64,000 nucleotides of DNA from Astropecten irregularis (Eukaryota; Echinodermata; Asteroidea; Paxillosida; Astropectinidae). Positions 11,818 through 23,998 of the stretch are shown in pieces. The DNA is taken from contig OZ020254.1 of assembly GCA_963971285.1 (NCBI GenBank), positions 10,788,001-10,852,000 on the forward strand, given 5' to 3'. The position numbers were made by a program, and so were the translations under genes. The notes under the pieces were generated by a model. It saw only the letters and a program-made list of their open reading frames with translations. It had not been told where the DNA came from and searched no databases. The first letter of the stretch is position 1. Each line of letters starts with the position of its first letter.

Positions 11818-12389
11818 GAGAGAAAGGCTCGACGTGAGTACTGAGCGTTTCAACTTTTCAGCCCACGGAATGGTTCTGCAGCAGAGCTTGGCTGGTACTA
11901 TGCCTCAATCCAAGCCACTGTGATAGATAGAACACGGTCTGCCTTCCCAAGTATATGCAAGGGATGCATGATCGGTGATTCTATGATTCTACCTGTGAAA
12001 GGACGTTTACAAATCATTAATTCAAATTGCAGACCTGCACTTTGAAATGTCATTGGTACCCATCTTTTATGAGAAGTTATTCTGATGTCACTTTTCAAGA
12101 ACAACGTCCAATTTCATCCGTTTTGCTTATTATGGATAACAACGGACAATTTGAGTTCAATGCTGGTCTTACAAGGCCAGGTTTTTTTTTAGTCAAGTTT
12201 CAATGCTGATGTTCTGTGCGATCAGTCATTCGTGAAATGGCTAATTTATCATCAGCCAGACTTGCCAAGCATATTGAATTTTATTTTTTATTTGGAGACA
12301 TTTCATTTTGATACCACAGCATATTTTTGATGAAGAAACACAAGCCATTTGCAGAAAACCAGTTTCATGTTTCTTTTTTTTTGCTCAAG

Positions 12390-12761
12390 TAAAGGTACTA
12401 TCATACTTTGGTAGAATACCAAAACAGAAATCTCCACAGATTTACCTATAGTAACTTACAGGTATAAAGATGGTACTAATAGAAACATACATGTACCACT
12501 AAATTCCTTTGCCTGAAATGCTGTTTTTCTCTTAAAAAGAGTGAAACCAATGACCAAATACAATTTTGATCTTTGGAAGATAAAAAATAACGGTGAAAAG
12601 ATTTGTTAAATACCATGGGCATTTTTCACTGTTTTCTCCAAAAATGGGTACCGTAAGTGACTGAAAATTTCACAGATGATTGTTACTGTATCTTTCTTTA
12701 TATTTTTGCCCAAGAATCTGCATTTCTTTGACAAAAGCCAAAGTATGATATTAACTTTAAA
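12390..12761 (+). mobile_element. Family A element
   Basis: Left end TAAAGGTACTATCATACTTT, right end AGTATGATATTAACTTTAA. The full internal order of family A is present, including GATCTTTGGAAGAT and CAAGAATCTGCATTTCTTTG. It lies just downstream of the SWIB gene. Confidence 0.8.
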
Positions 12762-13795
12762 CATGAGCCTCCCTAAATGGCAGATGTTCTCAGGTTTGTT
12801 TTCAGAAATAGTTATTGGGATAAAGATTGTCATTAATTTTGAACGGCCAATCACCTCATGGTTATCGATAAGTTCCAAAATAAGACCTAATAGGTGACAT
12901 CATGTCCAGATGCATGGGTAAACGAACTTGTATATTTTTATACGATTGTAAGTCTTAGATACTTTACAAAGATATTTTGTGACAAATGTGATAACAGGGC
13001 AATTGTGACAAATATTTTGTATTCGACGTTACCCAAAAGCATTTAAAACTTCACTTAGAAGAGTTATTCTTTGTCAATCTGTCAGTGTGATTTTTTTGTT
13101 AATATTAGCATTATTTAATATGAAAAGTAAATTATAAAGGAAATTCCAGCAAGTTAAGTTATATATAGCTTGTTACTGATAAATTATATCTACACTAAAA
13201 GTTTGCCAAAAGCAACAGACAGCGTACCTTTAACCTTCTCCGAGTTTTTATAACTCTGGTGGAATTTTCTCTGGCTGTGTGCTGATTTGGTGGTCAGGAA
13301 TAAACGTATCGCAAGTTAAGACGAAGAAAATCCGAAAACAGTAGGAGTTCAATAGGTACTGTTCTATACTGTGCTACTGGAATTACATCAAGTTTTGTCA
13401 TAAAATGAAACAGGTTATGTTGCTAAGTTTATTTTTAAGAGGCTTTTCCAGTAGAAAATCCTCTTTTGTGTTCAAAGATTAATAAACCAGTGCAGAAGGC
13501 ACAGAAATATAATATAAGCTGGGAATATGTGGATCGGTTTGCGGAAACACCATGTAATAATCGTTCGTACTTTCGCACTTTTATATCGTTCGCACTTCTC
13601 GTAATTAGGTCTCAAGGTTTCGACTAGCCTGCTCTAGTCCTCATCAAGCTGGGAATAATTTGAGCCTCTGATACAGTTTACTGGGATAAGGTACAAAATA
13701 ATGGCATTTGAATAAAAATTACACAGATGAAAGAATATACAAGTAATAAACTAATGCAAACTGCTCACCAGCCAAAATAATGACCTGAAATCAAA

Positions 13796-13923
13796 TGCTT
13801 GGAGCTAGGGCCTGTAGCATTTCAATCCTAGCAGGATCTTTGTTGAAGGCAAAAAGCCTTTTAGTCTTCGATAAAGATCGTGCTAGCTAGGATCGAATTA
13901 GGTCAGGCCCTCAACTCCAAGCA
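13796..13923. mobile_element. Hairpin family F (128 bp, MITE-like)
   Basis: The left arm TGCTTGGAGCTAGGGCCTG... and the right arm ...CAGGCCCTCAACTCCAAGCA pair imperfectly over about 45 bases. Inner arms are CCTAGCAGGATCTTT and AAAGATCGTGCTAGCTAGG. A related half copy is at 1866-1930. Confidence 0.65.
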
Positions 13924-14581
13924 GATAAAAGTCTGTTCACAACAGCAAAATAAGGATTTTTCATTCATGTCCGTCGATTGTGTTGAAAAAACGGCTTCTG
14001 AATTGATTATAATACATTATGCGACCTTTAAATCTTTCAAAAGGGAACAAAAAAAATCTGCATAGAATTTGCAACAGATTTACAACTGTGTTTTCATCTA
14101 AAGTAGGTCAACATATTGACCTGCCATTAGTGAGCATTATACAAAATTTATTCTCAGTACTTTGTGTTGCAAGTCAATGACTTTGCTGGATGGAGTGTGG
14201 CATATTGGAATGAAGTTGAAGGGCCCTTTAGCCGCTTTGAAGAGAATTTTAATTAATGACTTCTTCAGCCTGGGCTTTGTTTTGAAGTAGGTCTGTTCTT
14301 TTTTTTGTGCAGGCTGGCCATATGGACTGGTCAGCTTTTTATACATGTGTATGTGTGGATTTTGATGAGCTCTCCAACACTAGTTCCGTTATGCAGCTGT
14401 TACTAGAATTTGAATTATAATGGTAGCTCGATTGAGTCACACCATTATGTGTATTGTATAACTTGTTCGTACTGTACCAGCAAAAAGATGCTCGTTACAC
14501 GATCTATGGCTTTATGTTCTCTCTACCCCCTCTTGGTACAGAATCAGTAAGGACCAAAATAGTGGACTGATTATAAACAAG

Positions 14582-14704
14582 GGGCCTGTTTGTTTAATGC
14601 AAAGGATCAGGGATTCTACTGATCCGGATCCCATTTTAGCGTACCCTGCACATAGGAGGTGGATCCCTAAATATCGGATCCTTTGCCTTAAACAAACAGG
14701 CCCT
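14582..14704 (+). mobile_element. Family E element (about 123 bp MITE-like)
   Basis: Ends GGGCCTGTTTGTTTAATGCA and TTAAACAAACAGGCCC form terminal inverted repeats. The interior holds several GGATCC-type words. A second copy in the same orientation lies at 21922-22042 with the same CATTTTAGCGTACCCTGCA core. Confidence 0.8.
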
Positions 14705-15059
14705 TGGTGTCTCCAGGGATGAGATTGACCAATGATAACAATGTCTGAAAACACCTGACAGGGAGCATAAAAAGTATGAAATCTGAAAATATCCTGGATA
14801 CTTTTGTCCACATATATGTTTTTTAGAATTAGAAACTGTTATACATTGTTTTTTTTAAAACATGAACACTGATTTTGACTAAGCTTTCACAAATCAGTAT
14901 TTTATATATATGTGCATTTTTGGAAAAAAATTGAAAATTAATTCTCTCTTACAAAAAACAAAACCCAGCTCGAACAGTGATGCACAGATAGGGCCACACC
15001 TTTTATATTCAGCTCCCACAAAATCGTTTCCAATAACAGAAAGCTGACATTTGCAAAAC

Positions 15060-15190
15060 AAGGTCTAATTATCTCTCCTCGTTTATTTATCATTAATAGC
15101 TGCTAGAACAATGAGACTTATTAGCATTTGGCTCAATTAATCATCTTTTGTTTGAATAGTGCTTAATGGCTGGCAATCTGGCCAACATGC
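15060..15190. promoter_or_regulatory. Possible enhancer-like cluster of TAAT and SOX-type words
   Basis: Unique sequence between repeats with TAATTATC, CATTAATAGC, AACAATGAG (SOX-like), TTAATCATC and the half-palindrome GGCAATCTGGCCAAC. Such clusters are typical of homeodomain and SOX bound elements, but short AT-rich words also arise by chance. This is a guess to test by conservation. Confidence 0.2.
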
Positions 15191-15327
15191 CACCTAGAAA
15201 TTCGCAGAAACCTTGAGGTGATCGTTGCTCTGTGACACCAGACAGGATCCACCCATTCACTTGTGTCAATAAAAAACCCAAACCAAACAAAATAAGGTGT
15301 CCCACTAACTCCTGTCTGCTGATCTGC

Positions 15328-15710
15328 TTAAAGGTACAGTACAGGATTGGTAACTTACCTAGACAGAAAAGTTCACAGAAGTTCTGTACAGCTTTCAGGG
15401 TATGAAGATGGTGCTGGTAAAGTCCCTGGTAGGAATATACCGTTAAAATATTTCTGGCTAAAATGCTGTATCTATCCAGAAATTAGTAAAACAACAACCG
15501 AAAACAGTTTTGATCTCGGGGTGAGAATGAATTCAAAACTCCTGTGAATAGATTTGAAAATACAGTGAGCATTTTTCACTGTTTCCTACAGTTTTCGATG
15601 ATGACATGAGCTGAAAAATTCACCGGTTGGTTTTTATGCCATGACAAAGTCAAATTATGAACAGACTGCAGGGGCTCTGTTCTGTCACCTTAACCAATCC
15701 TGTATTATCA
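15328..15710 (+). mobile_element. Family B element, full length
   Basis: Left end TTAAAGGTACAGTACAGGAT, right end CACCTTAACCAATCCTGTA. The internal words AGAAAAGTTCACAGAAG, GTAGGAATATACCGTTAAAA and GATCTCGGGGTGAGA occur in the order seen in the other copies. This is one of the two best full-length members in the window. Confidence 0.8.
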
Positions 15711-16479
15711 TTTAGAGGTAGTGGATGATTGGGCTATGTTTTTAGGGGGTTTTTGAAAGAGAGCAATGATGCAAATTTCAAAATACCAAGAATGCACACT
15801 ACTTGCACAGTGTAAAAGCATTCAACCTACAGGTGCATCAAAGTGGGGGTTCAAATGTTAAACGATGAATGATGATGATTACTGTAACATGTGCATAAAT
15901 AATTAATGTATGCACGTTGCTATTAGTCATAACTTCTGCGGTCATTCATGACAACCAAAATCAGCTGACGACATTTTGTTGTTTATAGATCTTTCAAATG
16001 TGTAAGTTTTATATTAATTATGATTCATTTCAGAGGGTAATATTTCAAAAGTAATAGGCTTATTGGTGCTACAATAGTAAGAAAAGTTAACCTTTAAGAT
16101 GCAAATTGTAACCGGGAATGTTTCTGATCATAATTAAAATTTACCAATCCAGCATAGCACCTTTAAACTACACATTAAAGCCACACATTAATCAGACAGC
16201 CTTGGCGATGTAAAAGTTGTCTGTAATACTGGCTCATCTGCCTATTATATTGATCCACTGAATTGTTTGTAAAAAGCTCAGCCGAACATGTCTGGGGTGT
16301 TTAACTCTTATCATTCCCTGTGACCTTACTCTGGTGGCTTGATTGGAGGATGATTGTGGAACTAAAAGGTGATGGGGGGAGGGGAAGGTTGTTTGAATTG
16401 ATGGCTGGAGTCACTGGCTTTGTATAGAGCAAACCCTTACACTCCTAGCAGTCTGGTGTCTTTATTTGCATGACATGTC

Positions 16480-16740
16480 CTTGCATTGTGTGATTTGCTC
16501 TCTGTGTTTAAATACCAACATGTGAAGATCTCAATCTGATTATCACTGGCATCAATTAGCTTGCAAAAATCTCCTCATCAGCTCAAATAGAAGGTTGTCA
16601 CGTACTCGCGTTCTATTTATTAATTGACACTAATGTGAGGTCTTGTTTTTCGGTTCCTGCATGTTCATCCAGCGATTCATTAGGAGCTATGTAAAGTGTT
16701 TGAATTGATGAGTTGGGTATCATTCTCCAATTATTCTTCA
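16480..16740. promoter_or_regulatory. Possible regulatory element, homeodomain-type words
   Basis: Unique sequence between repeats with CTGATTATCAC, ATCAATTAGCTTGC, TTAATTGACACTAATG and CATTAGGAGC within 260 bases. Composition differs from the neighbouring MITEs. Function is inferred only from word content. Confidence 0.2.
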
Positions 16741-16819
16741 ATTTCTAGTCTTCCTCTGTTTTTTATTCATCCCTATTTCTGTGTAACTGTTTCCTCCAAA
16801 GAAATTCTCTTTGCTCACC

Positions 16820-17050
16820 TAAGGCTTTTCTCAGTCAAAGCTAGACTCTAGCTCAGGCTCCGGCTCCATTTTGTGAATGCATTCTGAAGTTATCCTGGTA
16901 TCAAAATAGAGACTTTTGCCAGTCTGTGGTTCGGAAGTAGATTTTCTGAGAGCCACATATTCAATGAAAAAGTACAACCTATAATATTTTCAGCATATGG
17001 ATTACAGAGACGAAGCCAGAGCCAGAGCCGAGCTTTGAGAAAGGCCCCTT
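16820..17050 (+). mobile_element. Family G element, single unit
   Basis: Ends ...AGCTCAGGCTCCGGCTCC and ...GAGCCAGAGCCGAGCTTTG are inverted repeats. The interior holds GTGGTTCGGAAGTAGATTTT and AATGAAAAAGTACAACCTAT, matching the interior that became a tandem array at 2261-3163. Confidence 0.75.
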
Positions 17051-17435
17051 GCCAGTATGTGCTACCCAGCTAAGAAATCAAGTTAAGCAGTCGGGCGGGC
17101 GTCCTTCAGTTTATACTGGTGTACGTGTTTGATATCTCAAAGGGTTAGTTCAACCACTGACCACTCCCATCTTGCTCTGAGCAAAGAGAATTTGTCTGAA
17201 GAGGATTACTTTCTTCCCACTTTTCTGTTGCTGTACCCACTCTACAGGCTACCCATACCTATTTTAGGGACCCTGGATGGGGGAGGAGGGGTGGGGGCAA
17301 AGCACCTGCCAGAGGGGCACATCATGAGAACAAAGCCAATGGTAATTGGGGTACTTGGTCCCCTGAGTACCTTTTTACATTTTAAGGATACAAGTACTTG
17401 TACACTGTATTTAGGCCTATATCAGTCAAACAAAC

Positions 17436-17646
17436 TTTAAGAAAAATTTGCTTAAGCACCAAAAACCTTGCTACATAAAATCTGTATGCCTGCCAAAAGT
17501 CCTTGTCAATGTTATGCTCAGCAAACAATGGCTGAATACAAGTCAAATGCACTAAACATCACATGAACATTTGATTGGTAATCCTGTTGGATTAAGGAAA
17601 ACTTGTCATGCTTAAAAGCAAATTTTGTGCTTAAGCAGCTCTAGAT
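17436..17646 (+). mobile_element. Family C element, 5' shortened
   Basis: Begins near AATTTGCTTAAGCACCAAAA and ends TTTTGTGCTTAAGCAGCTCT. The interior includes ATGTTATGCTCAGCAAACAA and GTAAACATCACATGA-like words shared with the copies at 26176, 26752 and 29870. The left GGGCCAATTTC end is missing. Confidence 0.75.
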
Positions 17647-19002
17647 TACTAGTGATAATATACAGAATTTGAATTATATAGGCAAGCACCTAATTATTTA
17701 AATAGTTTCTAAGCACTTTCCGGTTGTTTTCTGTGTTAAGGGTAAAGATGCCTCAGCAAACGGTAACTTGGACTGGTGATGGAATACAGGGATGTTAAAT
17801 AACATAATAGGCATTGGAAGATATGTTTTACCAAAATATTTGATTTTCAGTATAAATGGTGGGTATGCCCCTCCCTCCTTCTGAAAAGTTGCTGTAGGAT
17901 ATCATGGCCTGGATTCCCAAAATATAAACTCAAAGAGAAGCATATTGCACATTAAAAAAAAATGTTTTGAGGATGCATCGCATGGTTAGCAGCTGGAATA
18001 ATTCCATTGATCAATACAATGTCCTACATGCCTGGCCTTACATGTCCCGTAATTTATTATTGCACTCAGGGTTATGATAATATTCACTCAATTGATATCA
18101 TCCCTAATTGTAGCCTTTCCAACATTTATAACCCAATAATCTCCCCATTTTTATTGGAACTGCTCTCTAAAAATAAGAAAAGGACATCATGGATTCATGG
18201 TCACATGGCACGTATCATTATTTACATCTGCCATCTGGTATTTACAGAGGAGACGGAGAGCTAAGATCATGGGGTCTACGTCTGGGCAACCAAGCCTTGG
18301 TCTATCACCGTGGACTCATAATGGATGTCTTATGCATCGCTGATTAGTTCCAGGTTTTTGTTTCTGTCTTCGTCTTCCTTTTTTTTTTCTCCCCTCCTCC
18401 TGATTATTAAGCACTCACATAGCGACAGGAGGCATTTTTGACCCCTTACTGAATGTGTACAAAGGTCTCAAGATGCTAGAACCTGTGGACTGGACACAAG
18501 CATCTTAGGGTGATGTTAAGTTCAAGGTAAATTGTTATCATCTGAGCTCATCTTAGCAGTCCACAGTTTAACTAGATTAAAGATTCATTGTTCATATTAT
18601 GCCTTTCTTGAGTCTGAGCATTGTGTATTTTTTAGATCATTTGTTGCGCATGGGTTTATGGGCAGTTGGCAGCAGTTTATGATTTGTATTGAATCCTGAA
18701 ATCTAATTTGTCTGTCCAGTTTTCCATTATCTGAAAAGAGGCAAATGCACAGAAAAGCTTGTGAGAAGCACTTGGATCTGCCGAGCTGATGATACCTGCA
18801 CCTGACAAGCATGGACTTGTCTTCTTCCCTGCCCCCCCCCCCCCAATCTATATCCTCCACTCCTTCATGCCTTTCAGAAAACCAAATTTGTCCCTACCAT
18901 TATTGGTCCACTCAGTAGCAATATGACTCAGCTGAGTTTATTCAATTAATGTGGACTAGTTCTGTCCAGAGCAAATTCTACCTCACAATAATCCACCATG
19001 CA

Positions 19003-19358
19003 TGTAATAATAATAACGGGCATTTATGAAGCGCCTTTCCAAGAAGATCAAAGCGCTGTACATAATTATTATCCCTGGTCATCGGGCCAAAATTTACATT
19101 CCTGAAACCATCTCAACTTCCTGGGGAGCATACAGGCCCGACAACCATAGGGTGCACAGAGGCTAATCAAACCACAAAGACATCTCTACCCTCGCAGGTA
19201 CCCATTAACACCTGGGTGAAGAGAAGCAATATGTGACAAAGCGTCTTGCCCAAGGACACAAGCCCCACTAGCCCATGGCTGGATTCGAACCCACAATCTG
19301 CAGATTGACCACAGGATCTTGAGTTCGACATGCCAGACCACTAGGCCACGGTACTCCA
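19003..19358 (-). mobile_element. tRNA-derived SINE
   Basis: On the minus strand it starts with a tRNA-like head (GTGGCCTAGTGGTCTGGCAT, later GTGGGTTCGAATCCAG) followed by GGGCTTGTGTCCTTGGGCAA and a body ending AGCGCTTTGATCTTC...AATGCCCGTTATTATTATT. Boxes A and B are correctly spaced. The AT-rich microsatellite tail is on the + strand left side. A second copy follows at 19735. Confidence 0.8.
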
Positions 19359-19734
19359 TGTGTGGTGTGCGATTGACAGTACTCTCTACAAATAATTTAA
19401 TGGGCCGTGAAAATACGGTGAAAATTCAAATTTTGTTATGACAGAAAATGAACAGATATATAGCTATTAAATGTCATTTATAAATACTTTTTCTGCAATG
19501 CTATAATTTACAAAGAGTACATGTGTCACTTAGCTAAAATAGAGTGCAGGCTTGCAGGAAATACAGAACAGGGATAAAAAGAGTAGAGATTCGGAGAAAA
19601 AGAGAGGAATTAAGGTTCTTCTGGATGCAGGGCGAGGAGAAGATGCACCAGAAATGAAATTCCAAAGAGATAACAGGCCTAATTACAATACCTTCTTACA
19701 TGTATGTAGTGCATAATAATAAAATATTATCTAT

Positions 19735-20056
19735 GCACTTAACATATCATTATCCCCTGGCAATCGGGCTTTAATTAAAAATCCTGAAACCATCTCTACT
19801 CCATGGGGAGTATACAGCTCCCCGCCCCTACTTTAAAGCATGCAGAGGTTAATCAAACTGTATAAAGTCATCTCTACCCTCTTAAGTACCCATTTGCACC
19901 GGGGTGAAGAGGAGCAATATATTGTGACAAAGCATCTTGCCCAAGGACGCAAGCACCACTAGCCCATGGCTGGATTCGAACCCACAATCTGTAGATACTA
20001 GATTGACCATAAGACCTTGAGTTCGACATGCCCGACCATTAGGCCACAGCATCCCG
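19735..20056 (-). mobile_element. tRNA-derived SINE, second copy of the same family
   Basis: Same orientation and body as the copy at 19003-19358, including CTTGCCCAAGGACGCAAGC and GGCTGGATTCGAACCCACAA on the + strand. The far end (the AGCGCTGTACATAATTATT part) is shortened or diverged. The pair may reflect nested or local insertion. Confidence 0.75.
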
Positions 20057-20107
20057 ATGTGGAATGCTTTGTCAGTATAATATACATGTAGGCTTAATTA
20101 GGTTCTA

Positions 20108-20270
20108 CAATAGCGCTCCGCACTTGCACTAAAAATAGCACAGACCTCAGACAAACATTGCAACCATGCACACGTGTGTGCGTGTGCGCGTGCATGTACA
20201 CTACGCATGTGAGTCAATGTTTGTCTGACATCCGGGTAGTTTGTGACGTCATTAGTGTGGAGCGCTATTG
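20108..20270. mobile_element. Family H foldback element with a Z-DNA-prone centre
   Basis: CAATAGCGCTCCGCAC (20108-20123) pairs with GTGTGGAGCGCTATTG (20255-20270, one mismatch). The inner arms TCAGACAAACATTG (20147-20160) and CAATGTTTGTCTGA (20215-20228) pair perfectly. The centre at 20165-20201 is 37 bases of strictly alternating purine and pyrimidine. A consensus CRE, TGACGTCA, lies at 20244-20251. No coding capacity. Confidence 0.7.
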
Positions 20271-20470
20271 ACAAAATCTGAGGAGAGCTATACTGGGAGC
20301 CGCCATGGCAGGGGGCCTCCGCGTAGAGTTGCAAATGGGACATTAATCTTTTATGATTTTATCTCCCAATTTCTATTCATTGTATACTCACGCATGGTTA
20401 GAAACAAGGTTAGCATATGGGACATTAGTATGATGGCCTTTGGCTAATGGCTGGCTAATGGCTGGCTGAG

Positions 20471-20712
20471 GCCTAAGACCTTTTCCAAACCTCGGCTCAG
20501 GCTCCGGCATCATCTCTGTCATAAAATATAAGGTTTTTGCATTGAGCCTGAAGCTCTGTTTTTCTTTTTCAAACCAGCGAATCTACTTCTGAACCGCAGC
20601 CAGCTATTTTGTTATCCTTATATTTATTATTTTAGAAAGGATTCCAAAAATGGAGCCAGAGCTAGAGCCGGAGCATGAGCCAGAGCCAAGGTTTGGAATT
20701 TACTAGGTCCCT
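20471..20712 (-). mobile_element. Family G element, reverse orientation
   Basis: Ends CCAAACCTCGGCTCAGGCTC and GAGCCAGAGCCAAGGTTTGG are inverted repeats, outside them CTAAGACCTT and TACTAGGTCC. The interior carries GAATCTACTTCTGAACCGCA, the reverse complement of the GCGGTTCGGAAGTAG core. Confidence 0.75.
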
Positions 20713-21921
20713 GTTGATATGTCTTCAGGATTGTTTTCTTTAAAAGAATTAAAGAAGAGGTCGGAGCTCAATTCAAACACCATGATAATGAGAAAAGCCA
20801 AGTTGGACACAAGAGTTCAGTAAGTATCCAAGGCATAGTTGAGGGCAGAAACCCTCCAACAGACCCACAGTGTATAGGAGTGATAATATCATAACGACAA
20901 GTCCAAATGTACAATATTTAAACAATGCACTCTTGTATCCCAGGTAATGATGATGCCACATGATGAGTATTACACTCAGCAAATAGGATGCCCCCCCCCC
21001 CCCCACACACATCATCAGCTGCCACTAGATGATACTTCAGATGGGCTTATTACAGTCATACAAATAGAGCTGCCACCATATAATTGAGTGAATTATGAAA
21101 TATGCATTGTGTGTTTATAAAAACACTTGAAGGGCAAGGATGATGAATAGGCTACACGATCCTTTTAGTGCGGGAATGATTCCTAAAGTGGCTTTTTTGT
21201 GAGGGTGTCTTGGACCATGAAATGAAATAGGAAACTGCTGCTATAGGACTTACAGTAGGTCAGTCGAGCTGGCCACTATAATGTGTCTTCACAATGGGCT
21301 TTGTTTTCCAGTCCTGGGGGAGGGGGTTGGGGAAGGGGCTTGTAATGAAAGGACTTCAATTGTTCGGCCTGCCCTTGCAGTCTGTACAATTTAATCTTCT
21401 CAAATATGAGACCAATCTTGTTTTCAGTCTCGTTCATCATACAGACTGAGATGTGTGGTCGGAAAATCTTCACAACAAAAAATTGTCTTTGCCCTACAAT
21501 CCTACATCCTTGGAATTTTTGTTATCTAATTTAAACATCATTTACATAAATTACCTGTCAGGCTGTCACTAGTTTCCGTGCAAATGTTAATCTCACATGT
21601 ATTATGTATGCACTGGATGCAGTATGACGTACAGCACTGTGGGGCCAAGATTATAATGATGTACGTATGATGATACCATGTGGCGTAATGGTCAACAAAG
21701 CCCATCCACTCTGCATGATCACTCTCGTTAGCTTTAATTCTGGAGAATTTGCCAGGGCAGGAATTTCGTTCATGATCGAGGCCTGACGAATGCATCAAGG
21801 GCTTGGTGAGATGCTTGGCTATGTGGACTAGGTACGTAGGCCTATACTGACTGCTGCACTGTAGTTTTATGTGCATTGTCCAAATGTATACTCATTATGA
21901 CATCATCATCTTGATTACTAA

Positions 21922-22042
21922 AGGACCTGTTTGTTTAATGCACAGGATCACGGATTCCACTGATCCGGATCCCATTTTAGCGTACCCTGCATAGGAGGTG
22001 GATCCCAAAATATGGGATCCTTTGCACTAAAAAACAGGCCCT
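21922..22042 (+). mobile_element. Family E element, second copy
   Basis: Ends GACCTGTTTGTTTAATGCAC and GCACTAAAAAACAGGCCC. The core CATTTTAGCGTACCCTGCAT matches the copy at 14582-14704, which is in the same orientation. Confidence 0.8.
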
Positions 22043-22189
22043 AAGATACGTGAGTGGTCATTTTGAGGCCAGATTCTGCATGTATCAAAAGGCCCAGGTT
22101 ATATCAACATAATGACTTGCTCAGTGGCTTAATTTTTCCCTTGTAGTTGACCAGCTGAAGTGCCCCTTTAACGAGGTAAATGTTTCACT

Positions 22190-22330
22190 CTGAAAAGAGC
22201 TAATTACAAGAGATTGGGAGTGTCCACATTGGAATAGTGCTCTTGCTAATCACCTCCGCATCAATGCTCTCCTTGGAGCTTAATTGAGACCCCGGTCTTG
22301 CGCTGATTAAAACGCGTAATAATAAATGCC
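22190..22330. promoter_or_regulatory. Possible regulatory element, homeodomain-type words
   Basis: Unique, lower-AT sequence with GCTAATTACAAG, TTGCTAATCACC, GAGCTTAATTGAGACC and GCTGATTAAAACG. It is flanked by repeats but belongs to none I recognise. Support is only word content. Confidence 0.2.
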
Positions 22331-22649
22331 CAGGTAGGCTAAATTGTCCTCCCCCCCTGCAAATTTGTTCTGTCGAGCCAGAATCCATGCAATGCATGCT
22401 CTCAATAGGCCGACAATGGGTCTATAGTACCGGCTACATCATCTCATACCGTACGAGTGCACCGGACTGAGTTCGACCCGCACCGCAGGTGATTAAATTT
22501 AGCGGACGCATTACTGAATCGACCCAGGATATAGTGCAACTGGGTGGCAGAGTAATTACTCTAAAGCAGAATTCATTCTTAAGCTATTTCATTTTCATTA
22601 CTATATAATTCTTTCTTTTGGTTTCCATTTCTTTCCTTTTTAAATAAAT

Positions 22650-23031
22650 ACTCTCATACTTTTGTAAAGTTGAAATGAACAGCGCTACAGCCTGCTCATA
22701 ATTTGATTTGTAATGGAATGATGACAAACCTGTGAAATTTTTAGCTCAATTGATCATTGTAAACAGTAGAAAACAGCACACAAAAAATGTTGCAATTGTT
22801 ACGAGAAATTGTGAGGTAATTGTAATTGTGAGCTTTTGATCTCGGAGATCAAAACTGTTTTTAGTATTTTGTGTCACTGATTTAGTGATTTCTGGAAAAA
22901 TACAAAATTTAAGGCAACATTTTTTTAAGTTATGTTTGTACCAGGTCTTTCTTTATACCATGTAAGTTACAGCTAAATACATGTATGTGAACATGTTTGT
23001 TTTGATTTAAGTATGATAGTACCTTTAACTT
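22650..23031 (-). mobile_element. Hybrid element: family A-like ends, family B body
   Basis: The left end CTCTCATACTTTTGTAAA and right end AAGTATGATAGTACCTTTAA resemble family A ends. The left half of the interior (GCCTGCTCATAATTTGATTT, CAAACCTGTGAAATTTTTAG) is the family B body. It links the two families. Confidence 0.65.
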
Positions 23032-23820
23032 GAATTTCAATTTGCTTGCATTCCTTTTGAATTGAAGCATCCTTGCTATGACTCATAACATGAGTAGATA
23101 GACTGATAGAATGCTTACAGTCGCTGAATAAAAAATGAACATTTTAGAACTGACTGAATCTTTCCAAGTATTGAAATTGACATCATGAAATTAACAAACC
23201 ATTTTCCCCCTGAATTTGAGGCTAACTTTAAACGGTCCACAATATTTTTTCCTTTCAAATGATTCAATTGCTTAACTAATTTAATTAATTATGAAATAGT
23301 CATTGTTTCTAGTGTGGTCCACAAACAGTTGCTGGTTTTTTTCCGTGAAGATAATCAGGAATTTTACTAATAAGGGGCTGATCTTTGACATGCACAATCA
23401 CCCATAATGAGCAGAGAATTGGTTGTCACAGAAGATGCGTTGTCGTCGGCAGCACAGATGGTCATAAAACTCATCCAATTAAGATTGGATGATTTTTTGT
23501 TGTAAATCCCTTGTATCACATGGAGACTGCCAGATTTTCTAAATTTCTAAAAATTGCTCACGCTTTTGAAAAAGATCCTGTTTGGATCAAAACATCAGGG
23601 GACAATATCACAGCCCTGCTTAGCACAAACAAATTTGCTAACCATGACATTTCTGTCTGAATAAAAACAGGTTGAACAACCAACTGTCAATGTGTTGTGT
23701 ATCCCTTGTGATTGTTCTTTGGCTGTTGTTCACTGACCATGAATAGGCCTAACAACTGATTTTTGGTGAGTAGTTTTTTTATAATTGAGCAAGACATTTT
23801 GTGCTGAATAATTGTTTTGC

Positions 23821-23998
23821 TTAAAGGTACAATACATGATTGGTAAAGGTCACAGGACTGCACTCATACTTTGTACATATGTACATGAAATAATAAACCT
23901 GTGAACATTTGAGCTCAATCGGACACCTAAGTCACGAGAAAATAGCGAAAACCCGACTCGATTTTTCTTATAAAACATGAAGAATAGTTTACTTTATG
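23821..23998 (-). mobile_element. Family B element, truncated
   Basis: Begins TTAAAGGTACAATACATGAT, then GGTAAAGGTCACAGGACTG and GTGAACATTTGAGCTCAATC. It ends near ATAAAACATGAAGAATAG, so less than half an element remains. Confidence 0.65.

Noticed and set aside
20165-20201. Simple (GT)n microsatellite
   Set aside because: The stretch mixes CA, CG, TG and TA steps; only the purine-pyrimidine alternation is regular, so it is described as the Z-DNA-prone centre of the foldback.
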